Source: Clostridioides difficile_A | GTDB taxonomy: Bacteria > Bacillota > Clostridia > Peptostreptococcales > Peptostreptococcaceae | Assembly (NCBI GenBank): GCA_945909635.1 | Contig: OX246690.1 | Span: 310,001 to 374,000, forward strand | DNA: 64,000 nucleotides | Direction: 5' to 3' | In this document: positions 26,505 through 34,214 of the stretch, piece after piece | Numbering within the stretch: the first letter of the stretch is position 1 | How the letters are laid out: each line of letters opens with the position of its first letter | The notes under the pieces: model-generated | What the model saw: the letters and a program-made list of their open reading frames with translations, nothing else | The model's database searches: none | Told to the model about the DNA's origin: nothing | Position numbers and translations under genes: made by a program

Positions 26505-26711
26505 GTGAGCAAATATAGTTCTTTATGGGAATATGTCAAGAAATCTGGTAATCAATCATTTAAATTAACTTTTGAAGAAATAAAAGATATTGCAGGGATA
26601 GAGATAGACCATTCGTTTTTAAAATATAAAAAAGAATTAAATGAATATGGATATCAAGTAGGGAAAATCTCTTTAAAGGAAAAGACTGTTATTTTTAATA
26701 AAATTGATTAA
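26505..26711 (+). CDS. Small protein, DUF7662-like
   Basis: A 68-residue soluble protein (SKYSSLWEYVKKSGNQSFKL, TFEEIKDIAGIEIDHSFLKY, then a C-terminal strand EKTVIFNKID). The pattern of a short helical opening, the LTFEEIEDIxG motif and a final beta strand resembles the DUF7662 family, whose function is unknown. It has a GTG start with AAGGAGTG 12 nt upstream. No operon partner is present on the same strand; minus-strand hairpins flank it on both sides. Confidence 0.6.
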   Translation: MSKYSSLWEYVKKSGNQSFKLTFEEIKDIAGIEIDHSFLKYKKELNEYGYQVGKISLKEKTVIFNKID

Positions 26712-26712
26712 A

Positions 26713-26767
26713 AAATAGCTATGCACACTTGTGACTTTAGTCATGAGAGGTTCAGTAAGCTATTAAT
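26713..26767 (-). other. Structured element of unknown type, T-tailed on the minus strand
   Basis: On the minus strand, AATAGCT pairs with AGCTATT and the second arm runs into TTTTTT. Inside are two more small stems, TGAC-TAAA-GTCA and CAC-AAGT-GTG. The enclosed sequence is less AT-rich than its surroundings. It could be an sRNA 3' end, a riboswitch remnant or a mobile-element scar. I cannot match it to a known RNA class. Confidence 0.4.
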
Positions 26768-26807
26768 AATTACATATAATAAAATAATTTGTATTGACTA
26801 ACATTAA

Positions 26808-26855
26808 AACTAAAAATAAAGTAAATCTTATATAAGACTTACTTTATTTTTAGTT
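26808..26855 (-). terminator. Terminator overlapping the MATE gene stop
   Basis: Perfect 17-bp arms (26808-26824 and 26839-26855) enclose a 12-nt palindrome (26826-26837). The minus-strand stem ends in a T-rich tract. The stop codon of the MATE gene lies inside the structure. Confidence 0.85.
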
Positions 26856-28198
26856 GATTCTTTTTTTAGTTTTATACTATAAGGTATATATAAAACTGCA
26901 CCTATTAAAAATGTTATAATTTCTGTTACTGTCATAGACCATATCAATCCATCAAGTCCATAAAAATAATTAAGAAATATTACTATAGGTATATACAATC
27001 CACCTTGGCTTATAGACATTATACCTGTTTCAATGCCTTTTCCTGATGCTTGATATATTGTCATAAATAAGGATGTAACTCCATTGAATAAGGCAGATAC
27101 TAGCATAGCTACCAATACATACGTTCCTATTTCAATAACTGATATATCAACTGAGAATGTTTGTATTACTTGAGTTCTAAATATATAAACAACTCCTGAA
27201 AATACAACTGCGATTACAAATATGAATAAAGCAGAATACTTTATACTTTCTTTTAAACGAGGTATATTCTTATTAGAAAAATTATATGCTATAAGTGGCA
27301 TTACACCTAAAACAATACCCATAACAAAGAATTCTGGAATTTGAGCAATTCTAAGTGCTATACCAAAACTAGCAACTATGTTATTTCCATATTGCATAGA
27401 GTAATTATTGGATAATAGTGTAGTCACAATTAAGAAAGAGCATTGGATTAATTGGGATACACCAACTTTATATATTTCAACTTGGCTATTTATGCTGATT
27501 TTTATGTAATGTAAAAATCCTCTAAGGTTCTCGCTTTTAACATTTAAATACCAAACATAATAAGCACTAGATGCAATATTAGAAAGTATCATTGATAATG
27601 CAGCACCATACACATGCATATTAAGAACTAGTATAAATAAAACATCTAATATGATACTAACTATTACACTTACAAACATACCATACATAGATTCTTTTGA
27701 TGCACCTTCAGACCTTACAATTTGCTCAAGAGAGAAGTTCAATACAATAGAGAATCCACCAACAAATAGTGTAATCGCATATTGTTTTGTATATTCAAAT
27801 GTAGCCATATCAGAACCTAATAATTTAACAATAGGATTCATTAGTAAGTAGCCAATTAGACCTATTAATAGACCCGTTATAATACTTGCATAAAAAGTAT
27901 ATCCAGCAATTTTCTTGGCTTCATCACTATTATTTTGTGCAATTAGCCTAGTTATGAATGTACTGCCACCAACACCAAACATATTTCCAAAAGCCATTAG
28001 AATTGTAAATATAGGGAGTCCCAATGTTATTGCACTAAGCATAGCTGTGTCATGAACTAATCCTATAAAGTAGGCATTAATTACATTATAAATAGTTCCA
28101 GCTGACATTCCTATCATCATAGGAATAGATAAATAAAGAATAGTTTTTTTTATTGGCTCTTCTTTTAAATATTTAATATTTGATTTTTCATTTTCCAT
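26828..28198 (-). CDS. MATE family multidrug efflux transporter
   Basis: A 456-residue inner-membrane antiporter with about twelve hydrophobic segments and MATE features: an N-terminal PIKKTILYLSIPMMIGMSAG segment, GVGGSTFITRLIAQNN in the first half and the pseudo-repeated second half. MATE proteins export cationic drugs or metabolites with Na+ or H+. The gene stands alone, with its own promoter inside a large inverted repeat (28251-28305) and its own terminator. No regulator gene is adjacent on the same transcript, so the operator must be read by a protein encoded elsewhere or by the nearby Cro-type regulator. Confidence 0.92.
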   Translation of the reverse strand: MENEKSNIKYLKEEPIKKTILYLSIPMMIGMSAGTIYNVINAYFIGLVHDTAMLSAITLGLPIFTILMAFGNMFGVGGSTFITRLIAQNNSDEAKKIAGYTFYASIITGLLIGLIGYLLMNPIVKLLGSDMATFEYTKQYAITLFVGGFSIVLNFSLEQIVRSEGASKESMYGMFVSVIVSIILDVLFILVLNMHVYGAALSMILSNIASSAYYVWYLNVKSENLRGFLHYIKISINSQVEIYKVGVSQLIQCSFLIVTTLLSNNYSMQYGNNIVASFGIALRIAQIPEFFVMGIVLGVMPLIAYNFSNKNIPRLKESIKYSALFIFVIAVVFSGVVYIFRTQVIQTFSVDISVIEIGTYVLVAMLVSALFNGVTSLFMTIYQASGKGIETGIMSISQGGLYIPIVIFLNYFYGLDGLIWSMTVTEIITFLIGAVLYIPYSIKLKKESTKNKVSLI

Positions 28199-28250
28199 GT
28201 TATCCTCCTAAATAATATAAATTATAATGATAAGGCACCTTATAAAATAT

Positions 28251-28305
28251 ATTATACAGGTACCTTAGTAACTTTGCAACACATTTCTTAAGGTACCTGT
28301 ATAAT
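28251..28305 (-). promoter_or_regulatory. MATE gene promoter embedded in a 17-bp inverted repeat
   Basis: Arms 28251-28267 and 28289-28305 are perfect complements, 21 nt apart, and each contains AGGTACCT. On the minus strand TTGCAA (28279-28274), 17 nt, TATAAT (28256-28251) form a good promoter whose -10 is the outer end of the gene-proximal arm. The pattern fits a repressor or MerR-like activator binding two sites. Confidence 0.75.
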
Positions 28306-28420
28306 TGCGCTATATTTGGGTAATATATAGACTTAAAATTGAGTTTTTTTAAAACAGAAGAGGCTCTAATAAATATGGAATATAAGGTATTAAGGAGATG
28401 GATGAGACTTTAAAATAAAT

Positions 28421-28469
28421 AAAAGAGTAAAGTGATAAGATAATAAATATATAATCATTTACTCTTTTT
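28421..28469. terminator. Bidirectional hairpin between the Cro-type regulator and MATE genes
   Basis: Arms AAAAGAGTAAA (28421-28431) and TTTACTCTTTT (28458-28468), with T-rich tails on both strands. It probably ends the regulator/DUF6442 transcript. The remaining sequence in the 28199-28565 gap holds only the MATE promoter region. Confidence 0.65.
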
Positions 28470-28565
28470 GTTTTATTTATATAAATCTTTTTATTTTAAA
28501 TTTTGGAAGTTAATAAGATATATAATGACTACAGTTTCTTTTATATTTTATGGCTACAATAGATT

Positions 28566-28775
28566 TTATTCAAAGTAAAATAAATCCTCAAATTTTTTAT
28601 CTAGAGCTATACATAAAATAAGTGCTAATTTTGCTGTTGGGTTAAACTGACCTGTTTCTATTGAACTAATAGTGTTTCTTGACACACCAACCATTTCAGC
28701 TAGTTGACTTTGAGATAATTTTTTCTCTGTTCTTACTATTTTTAAGTGATTTTTTAATATTAATTCTTCATTCAT
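28566..28775 (-). CDS. Cro/CI-type small transcriptional regulator
   Basis: A 69-residue protein that is almost entirely one helix-turn-helix: LKIVRTEKKLSQSQLAEMVG and VSRNTISSIETGQFNPTAKL. This single-domain XRE type is common beside DUF6442-like membrane proteins, and the pair is co-transcribed here (4-nt gap). It probably binds the CCAAGT/ACTTGG sites at 29112-29188 upstream of its own operon. Confidence 0.9.
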   Translation of the reverse strand: MNEELILKNHLKIVRTEKKLSQSQLAEMVGVSRNTISSIETGQFNPTAKLALILCIALDKKFEDLFYFE

Positions 28776-28779
28776 ATGC

Positions 28780-29100
28780 TTACCTCAATGATGATAAAAC
28801 AAAATTAGTCAATGAGAATATAGTTGTAATTAAGAAACCAATAGCCAAAATCAAATTCTTTTTTTCATGTGTGAATTGGTATTTTGCTATATTTTCAGCA
28901 AGACCAAATGTCCAAAATAAAGCAGATACTGCATCACTCTTTTGTCCAATAAAGGCGTTAAATATTACAATGAAAGCGAAGACACATGTGAAAATTGAAT
29001 ATCCTATTTTTCTACCTTTATTTTCAATGTACTCTAATCCTTCATCTTTATTGGATTGACGACTCTTACTTAAGATTTCTTCTTTATTCATATGAGACAC
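28780..29100 (-). CDS. DUF6442-like small membrane protein
   Basis: A 106-residue protein with a charged N-terminus (NKEEILSKSRQSNKDEGLEY), then three hydrophobic segments (about residues 32-52, 54-72 and 82-102). The shape and the pairing with a small XRE regulator match the DUF6442 family, which is uncharacterised. It is the first gene of the two-gene operon and has AGGAGGTG upstream. Its function may be to inhibit or signal to the regulator, but this is only inference from the pairing. Confidence 0.75.
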   Translation of the reverse strand: MSHMNKEEILSKSRQSNKDEGLEYIENKGRKIGYSIFTCVFAFIVIFNAFIGQKSDAVSALFWTFGLAENIAKYQFTHEKKNLILAIGFLITTIFSLTNFVLSSLR

Positions 29101-29111
29101 CTCCTAATTAG

Positions 29112-29188
29112 ATGCCAAGTTTACTTGGTATTTTAATTATATCATGCCAAGTTTACTTGTCAAGGACTTTGACAATAAAACTTGGCAT
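29112..29188 (-). promoter_or_regulatory. Promoter with three copies of a CCAAGT/ACTTGG operator
   Basis: Full sites at 29112-29131 (TGCCAAGTTTACTTGG) and 29144-29160, and a half site ACTTGGCAT at 29180-29188. On the minus strand TTGACA (29163-29158), 16 nt, TATAAT (29141-29136) lies across the middle site. This is a clear autoregulation layout for the Cro-type protein. Confidence 0.8.
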
Positions 29189-29204
29189 AAATATGATATT
29201 AATC

Positions 29205-29251
29205 AATAAAAAAAGACAAACTTAATTAAATTAAGAATGTCTTTTTTTATT
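29205..29251. terminator. Bidirectional terminator
   Basis: 14-bp perfect arms (29205-29218 and 29238-29251) with an A-run at one end and a T-run at the other, and an inner CTTAATT/AATTAAG stem. It terminates the acetyltransferase gene on the minus strand. Confidence 0.8.
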
Positions 29252-29304
29252 GAAACACTATAATAATATTCTATTAATCCAACAACTAAACTTCAACTTA
29301 GAAT

Positions 29305-29871
29305 CTAACATATATTCTTTATTATCTTAGCAGGGACACCTGCAACAACAGTATTTGGAGGTACATCTTTTGTGACTACTGCTCCTGCTGAAACAACAGC
29401 ATTTTCACCTATTGTAATACCTGGCATAATCATTGCTCCTGCTCCTAACCAAGCATTCTTCTTTATAACTATAGGTGTAGACACAGTGGAATGCCTTTTA
29501 GATGGTTCTAAAGGATGATTTATTGTTATAAGATTTACTTTAGGTCCAATAAGTACATCATCTTCAATCGTAATGCCACCTCTATCCATAAATGTACAGG
29601 CATGATTAATAAATACATCCTTTCCAACTCTTATATTTTTTCCAAAGTCTGTGTAAAATGGTGGTATTAAATATAAGCTTTCATCAACTTCAACACCTGT
29701 AAGTTTAGAAAATAATTTTCTTATTTCTTTTTTAGTATGATACGAGTTATTTAGCTCAGCAGTTATTTTTTTAGCCCTTTCTATTACATATCTTATTTTA
29801 TCCATATCTGGGTCAGAATCTGAAATTACTTCGCCAGATTTGTCTCTCTCAAATATATCTATATTACTCAT
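29305..29871 (-). CDS. Sugar O-acetyltransferase (maltose/galactoside type)
   Basis: A 188-residue hexapeptide-repeat (left-handed beta-helix) acetyltransferase. It has an N-terminal Maa domain with several short helices, then LIPPFYTDFGKNIRVGKDVF, the catalytic His region ITINHPLEP, and isoleucine/valine-rich hexapeptide repeats ending in TVVAGVPAKIIKNI. It transfers acetyl from acetyl-CoA to a sugar hydroxyl. The acceptor sugar is not known. It is a single-gene unit on the minus strand. Confidence 0.9.
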   Translation of the reverse strand: MSNIDIFERDKSGEVISDSDPDMDKIRYVIERAKKITAELNNSYHTKKEIRKLFSKLTGVEVDESLYLIPPFYTDFGKNIRVGKDVFINHACTFMDRGGITIEDDVLIGPKVNLITINHPLEPSKRHSTVSTPIVIKKNAWLGAGAMIMPGITIGENAVVSAGAVVTKDVPPNTVVAGVPAKIIKNIC

Positions 29872-30076
29872 AAATTTCCTCCTATTGATTTTACTTACAA
29901 ACTGTACAATATCTCTACGTAAAACTCATTATGTTTACTCAACTCTTAAATAGAATATACTACTTGGAGTTAACTACAACACAAGCCTTTTTTTATTATT
30001 TAAGAATAAATAATTAATTTTTATCAAAAATCTATAATTAAATATTAATATTGTTTATATAGAATGTTTCATTATG

Positions 30077-30098
30077 TATGTAAACTAAAGTTTACATA
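30077..30098. promoter_or_regulatory. 22-nt perfect palindrome between divergent genes
   Basis: TATGTAAACT-AA-AGTTTACATA lies in the 311-nt gap between the acetyltransferase and the XRE gene. It is a good operator candidate for the XRE protein that starts at 30183. Nothing else definite is visible in this gap. Confidence 0.55.
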
Positions 30099-30182
30099 TT
30101 TCAAACCTTACTTTGTAGAACAGTTGAGTTTAATACTTTATAATTGAAATATAATTATTTTAAATTGAAAGGGGCTTAATAT

Positions 30183-30617
30183 ATGAATTTAGGAGACAAG
30201 ATTACAAAACTAAGAAAGAAATATAATTATTCTCAAGAATTGTTGGCTGAAAGACTAAATGTATCTAGACAAACTATTAGCAAGTGGGAATTAGGGCAAG
30301 CTAAGCCAGACTTAGAAAATATAAAAAATATATCAAAGCTATTTAATATTACTTATGATTACTTGATTGATGAAAGTAATTTATGTTCTAAAGATATAAC
30401 TGATAATATTAGTAAGGATGTTGACTGGACAAAAGCATGGAGCTCTAAGTATCCTATTTTAGAAGCATATGTTGATATAGAGGGAATAGAAAAGTATCAA
30501 ATAGCTATTGAAGAATTATATTCAAGATTTGAAAAAGAATACAAGATGAGCAATGAGAATAATGTACTTATATTAAAAGATATTTTATACAAGACGTTTA
30601 AAAAGCATGATAAATAA
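30183..30617 (+). CDS. XRE-family transcriptional regulator
   Basis: A 144-residue regulator. Residues 1-62 form an XRE helix-turn-helix (LGDKITKLRKKYNYSQELLA, RLNVSRQTISKWELGQAKPD). A C-terminal helical tail of about 75 residues has no recognisable domain. It is monocistronic, with AAGGGG before the ATG and a hairpin downstream (30717-30741). It may autoregulate through the palindrome at 30077-30098. Confidence 0.88.
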   Translation: MNLGDKITKLRKKYNYSQELLAERLNVSRQTISKWELGQAKPDLENIKNISKLFNITYDYLIDESNLCSKDITDNISKDVDWTKAWSSKYPILEAYVDIEGIEKYQIAIEELYSRFEKEYKMSNENNVLILKDILYKTFKKHDK

Positions 30618-30716
30618 AAACTATATTTGGATATATTCATCTGTGGTTTTGTATAAAAATATGGAAATAATTGAAATAAATAAAAAATTATATAAATTGA
30701 ATTTAAAAATATATTT

Positions 30717-30741
30717 AAGCAGGTATCTAAGATACCTGCTT
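30717..30741 (+). terminator. Hairpin after the XRE gene
   Basis: Perfect 11-bp arms AAGCAGGTATC (30717-30727) and GATACCTGCTT (30731-30741), with only a short T-rich tail. It ends the upstream unit about 100 nt before the next gene. Confidence 0.65.
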
Positions 30742-30841
30742 ATTTGTTTCTCTATGGTTGATTTTTTCATCAAAAGTCAACTTTAAATCGCTTGTTAGGT
30801 TCATGGATTTAAGGATATAATTATACAAAGGAGGCGTTGAT

Positions 30842-31936
30842 ATGAATGAATTAAACATTGCAAAAACACTGATTTTAAAGCGTAAAGAAAAAGGAATTAC
30901 ACAAGATGAACTTGCAAATTATATAGGCATCTCTAAAGCCTCTGTATCTAAATGGGAAACTGGGCAAAGCTATCCTGATATCACTTTTTTGCCACAACTC
31001 GCGACATATTTCAACATTACAGTTGATGAATTAATTTGTTACGAACCGCAAATGATTAAGGAAGATATTAATAAACTATATCAGCGATTGTGTAAAGATT
31101 TTACTGTTAAACCATTTGACGAAGTTATGGATGAAATACGAGAAACCATAAAGAAATATTATTCATGCTTTCCTTTGATTTATCAGATGGGTGTTTTAAT
31201 AATTAATCATTATGACCTTGTAGATGAAGAAAAACGTGAACTATTAATTAGTGAAGCATTAGAAATTTTTATTCGAATACGAGAAACAAGTGATGATATA
31301 GAAATTTGTCGTCAGTCAAAAGGTATGGAGGCAACCTGTTATATCTTGTTAAATCAACCTATAGAAGTTATTGACTTATTTCAAGATAGCGATTTTCCCA
31401 TGGTAAATGAAAGCATACTCCTTGCACAGGGACAAATGATGAATGGTCAAACTAGTGAAGCCAATGAAACGTTACAGATAGGAGCATATCAGAATCTTAC
31501 GTTGTTAGTTCAAGATTTAGTGGGACTTCTGCAAAACTCAGATAAATCACAAATTGAAGAAATAGAAAGACGTATTTTAATGATTTCAGATACTTTTGAC
31601 CTTGATGCATTATCTCCTGGCATTATGTTTTCTGTATATTTAACACAGATACAAATGAATTTAATACATGGAAATACTAAAGGAGCTATTAAGTCATTAC
31701 AAAGATATGTAGATTTGGCAATGAGTGATATATATCCAATTATGCTACATAGTGATGACTTTTTTAATCATATCGATGGCTGGATTTCTGAGATTGGAAC
31801 AGGTATTACACGTGATGATACAATTGTAAAGGCAGGTATTGTTGCTGCTATTAAGAATAATCCTATGTTCTCTGTATTAAATGAGAACAAAGAATACAGA
31901 TTTCTTATAGAAAAATTATCTTTATTGGAGGAATAA
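30842..31936 (+). CDS. XRE regulator with a helical-repeat sensor domain
   Basis: Residues 1-66 are an XRE helix-turn-helix (ILKRKEKGITQDELANYIG, ISKASVSKWETGQSYPDITF). The remaining 300 residues are helical, with TPR-like spacing, typical of regulators that sense a peptide or partner protein. It is the first gene of an operon with a small PLDc_N membrane protein and a two-component ABC transporter. It is the likely regulator of that exporter. Codon use (CGT, CGA, GCG) differs slightly from neighbours, so acquisition of the operon by transfer is possible. Confidence 0.85.
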   Translation: MNELNIAKTLILKRKEKGITQDELANYIGISKASVSKWETGQSYPDITFLPQLATYFNITVDELICYEPQMIKEDINKLYQRLCKDFTVKPFDEVMDEIRETIKKYYSCFPLIYQMGVLIINHYDLVDEEKRELLISEALEIFIRIRETSDDIEICRQSKGMEATCYILLNQPIEVIDLFQDSDFPMVNESILLAQGQMMNGQTSEANETLQIGAYQNLTLLVQDLVGLLQNSDKSQIEEIERRILMISDTFDLDALSPGIMFSVYLTQIQMNLIHGNTKGAIKSLQRYVDLAMSDIYPIMLHSDDFFNHIDGWISEIGTGITRDDTIVKAGIVAAIKNNPMFSVLNENKEYRFLIEKLSLLEE

Positions 31937-31940
31937 AATT

Positions 31941-32141
31941 ATGGAAAATTTAATGGAAAATTTACCACTGTTACTTCCTATTATTATTTTAAATTTAATA
32001 CTCGTAATTACTGCACTTATTCATATAATAAAACATCCAAATTATAAAGTTGGTAATAAGGCAATATGGATTCTTTTAGTGTTATTTATAAGTATAATAG
32101 GCCCAATTTTATATTTCACTATAGGGAGAGGTGATGAATGA
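31941..32141 (+). CDS. PLDc_N-type small membrane protein
   Basis: A 66-residue protein with two membrane helices (LLLPIIILNLILVITALIHI and IWILLVLFISIIGPILYFTI) and the segment KHPNYKVGNKAIWI between them, ending in TIGRGDE. This is the phospholipase D/nuclease N-terminal (PLDc_N) family. These proteins are frequently encoded beside ABC exporters for antimicrobial peptides, with unknown function. It overlaps the ATPase start by 4 nt. Confidence 0.82.
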   Translation: MENLMENLPLLLPIIILNLILVITALIHIIKHPNYKVGNKAIWILLVLFISIIGPILYFTIGRGDE

Positions 32142-33058
32142 TGAATATTGTTTCAATAAATGGGTTATCAAAAAGTTTTGGTAATCGAAAGATAATAGAT
32201 AATCTAAATCTTACTGTACCAGAAGGGTCAGTTTTTGGCTTTGTAGGTAAGAATGGTGCAGGCAAGACTACAACAATGAAAATGGTGCTTGGGTTACTTG
32301 AAACAGATAGTGGAACTATAAATGTTTGTGGTGAGAAAGTGACCTATGGAAGAACAAGTTCTAATCGCCATGTAGGTTATCTACCTGATGTTCCAGAGTT
32401 TTATAACTATATGAGACCACTTGAATATCTTTCTCTTTGTGGAGAAATCACAGGGCTTTCAAAACAAGAAATAAAGTTAAGAAGTGAAGAGTTGTTATCA
32501 CTTGTAGGACTTGGAAATGAAAAGAAACGAATAGGTGGATTTTCTCGTGGAATGAAGCAACGTCTTGGGATAGCTCAAGCATTACTTTCACGCCCTAAAT
32601 TACTTATTTGTGATGAACCAACAAGCGCACTTGACCCTGTTGGTAGAAAAGAAATATTAGATATTATGTTTAAAATCAAAGACTCAACAACCGTAATATT
32701 TTCAACACATATACTGTCTGATGTTGAAAGAATTTGCGACCATGTTGCTATATTAAATAACGGAAGCATTGCTCTTAGTGGTACACTTTCAGAAATAAAA
32801 AGTATGCACGGAAAAGATAGACTTTTATTGGAGTTTTCAAGTAATGATGAAATCCAAGTATTTAAGTCTAGTAGTAGGATTAAATCCTTACTTAAAGATT
32901 CAGAAGAGACTAATATGGAAATTATTTTCCATGGTAAAGATATAAAATCAATACAACAAACAGTCATATCTACACTTGCAGAAATGAATCTTTGTCCAAT
33001 AAAGATGGAATTAATAGAATTGTCACTTGAAAATTTATTTTTGGAGGTAGTAAAGTGA
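32138..33058 (+). CDS. ABC transporter ATP-binding protein
   Basis: A 306-residue ATPase with Walker A GKNGAGKTTTMKMVLGL, signature GFSRGMKQRLGIAQ, Walker B LLICDEPTSALDPVGR and the switch His in IFSTHILSD. It belongs to the ABC-2 exporter type (BcrA/YhaQ-like) and has a C-terminal extension of about 90 residues. Start and stop overlap its neighbours by 4 nt each, so it should be produced in step with the permease. The cargo is unknown. Self-resistance or peptide export is plausible from context. Confidence 0.92.
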   Translation: MMNIVSINGLSKSFGNRKIIDNLNLTVPEGSVFGFVGKNGAGKTTTMKMVLGLLETDSGTINVCGEKVTYGRTSSNRHVGYLPDVPEFYNYMRPLEYLSLCGEITGLSKQEIKLRSEELLSLVGLGNEKKRIGGFSRGMKQRLGIAQALLSRPKLLICDEPTSALDPVGRKEILDIMFKIKDSTTVIFSTHILSDVERICDHVAILNNGSIALSGTLSEIKSMHGKDRLLLEFSSNDEIQVFKSSSRIKSLLKDSEETNMEIIFHGKDIKSIQQTVISTLAEMNLCPIKMELIELSLENLFLEVVK

Positions 33059-33813
33059 GAGAATACATAGCATTTACAAAAAAAGAATTTGTAGAGAACG
33101 TAAGAAATTACAAATTATTTAGTCTGATTACTTTATTTTTAATATTTGGAATAATGAGTCCTCTTTCTGCTAAATTTATGCCAGACATAATTGCTCATTT
33201 TGCCCCAACTTTAAAAGTTACTGCTTTACCAACTGCTTTAGATTCTTGGACACAGTTTTCTAGCAATATTTCTGGTCTTGGAATGAGTTTAACTCTAATT
33301 ATTTTTTGTAATATTTTATCAAACGAATATTCTAAAGGAACACTTGTCATTATGTTGACTAAAGGATTGTCACGTTCATCTGTAGTATTATCTAAATTTT
33401 CTATTGCAGTAATTATTATGACCATTGGTTTCTGGTTGAGTTTTTTATGTACTTATGGTTATACAATGTATTTTTGGCCAACTGCAAATCTTAATCATAT
33501 TGTATTTTCAGCATTTAACTTATGGATAATTGGTATTATGTATATTACTATATTAATTCTTGGATGTGTATTATTTAGACCAGCATTTGCAAGTGTATTA
33601 CTTGTATTAGTAGTAACCCTTGCTTTGAGTTTAATTTCTATTCCTAAGCAGATTGCACCTTATACGCCTAATTTCATATTATCAAAAAATATAGATTTGA
33701 TTTCAGGTAAAGTGACAGCTCCAGAATTTATTATTCCAATCATTGTAACAATTATTATTTCAACAGTGTGTCTGTTATCAGCTGTTATTTTATTTAATAA
33801 AAAACCAGTTTAA
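33055..33813 (+). CDS. ABC-2 type transporter permease
   Basis: A 252-residue membrane protein with six hydrophobic segments, the partner of the ATPase just upstream. It starts with GTG overlapping the ATPase TGA by 4 nt. The N-terminus EYIAFTKKEFVENVRNYKLF and the segment LSNEYSKGTLVIMLTKGLSR are typical of ABC-2 permeases of the bacitracin/lantibiotic exporter class. It is the last gene of the operon. Confidence 0.9.
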   Translation: MREYIAFTKKEFVENVRNYKLFSLITLFLIFGIMSPLSAKFMPDIIAHFAPTLKVTALPTALDSWTQFSSNISGLGMSLTLIIFCNILSNEYSKGTLVIMLTKGLSRSSVVLSKFSIAVIIMTIGFWLSFLCTYGYTMYFWPTANLNHIVFSAFNLWIIGIMYITILILGCVLFRPAFASVLLVLVVTLALSLISIPKQIAPYTPNFILSKNIDLISGKVTAPEFIIPIIVTIIISTVCLLSAVILFNKKPV

Positions 33814-33891
33814 TGATATCTTCATTATAAATATAAATAGCAATATATTGTGTAGAAATAAACTTAATAATGTATAAGAATATATCTAAGC

Positions 33892-33927
33892 AAAAAAGAC
33901 TTGAACTTAAGTTTCAAGTCTTTTTTT
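33892..33927 (+). terminator. Strong terminator of the ABC operon
   Basis: GACTTGAA/TTCAAGTC stem (33898-33920) with an ACTTAAGT palindrome in its centre, flanked by A6 and T7, so it can work on both strands. The rest of 33814-34214 contains two small palindromes (34002-34017 and 34160-34176) but no gene. Confidence 0.88.
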
Positions 33928-34001
33928 GTTTTACTTCTACTCATTCTATTTTATAATAATTAAATTATTACCTTAAGAAATTGTTTAAAAATAAAAAATA
34001 G

Positions 34002-34176
34002 CTAGATTATAATCTAGTGATTATCAGTTATTTAAGATATGCTATAGTATATAGAGCCTAACTAGTAAAAAGTTAAAACGGTGTAGTAAGGAGTTAAAAT
34101 AATATTGTTTTTATTAAATAAAGATAAGAATCTTTAATTGTGGTAAAATATACTAAAAAATCACTTTAAAAGTGAT
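34002..34176 (+). promoter_or_regulatory. Two palindromes upstream of the DUF362 gene
   Basis: CTAGATTATAATCTAG (34002-34017) contains a TATAAT-like hexamer. ATCACTTT-A-AAAGTGAT (34160-34176) lies 39 nt before the gene. Either could be an operator. No adequate -35 partner is seen for the first. Confidence 0.35.
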
Positions 34177-34214
34177 AAAATTAATTCAAGTAAATATTTT
34201 AAAGGGGTGTAGAT

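Noticed and set aside
30842..33813. XRE-PLDc_N-ABC operon as a bacteriocin biosynthesis cluster
   Set aside because: No precursor peptide or modification enzyme is present, so only an exporter or immunity role can be suggested.
33928..34214. Riboswitch or T-box before the DUF362 gene
   Set aside because: No T-box (GGTGG) or known riboswitch core is visible; only two short palindromes.
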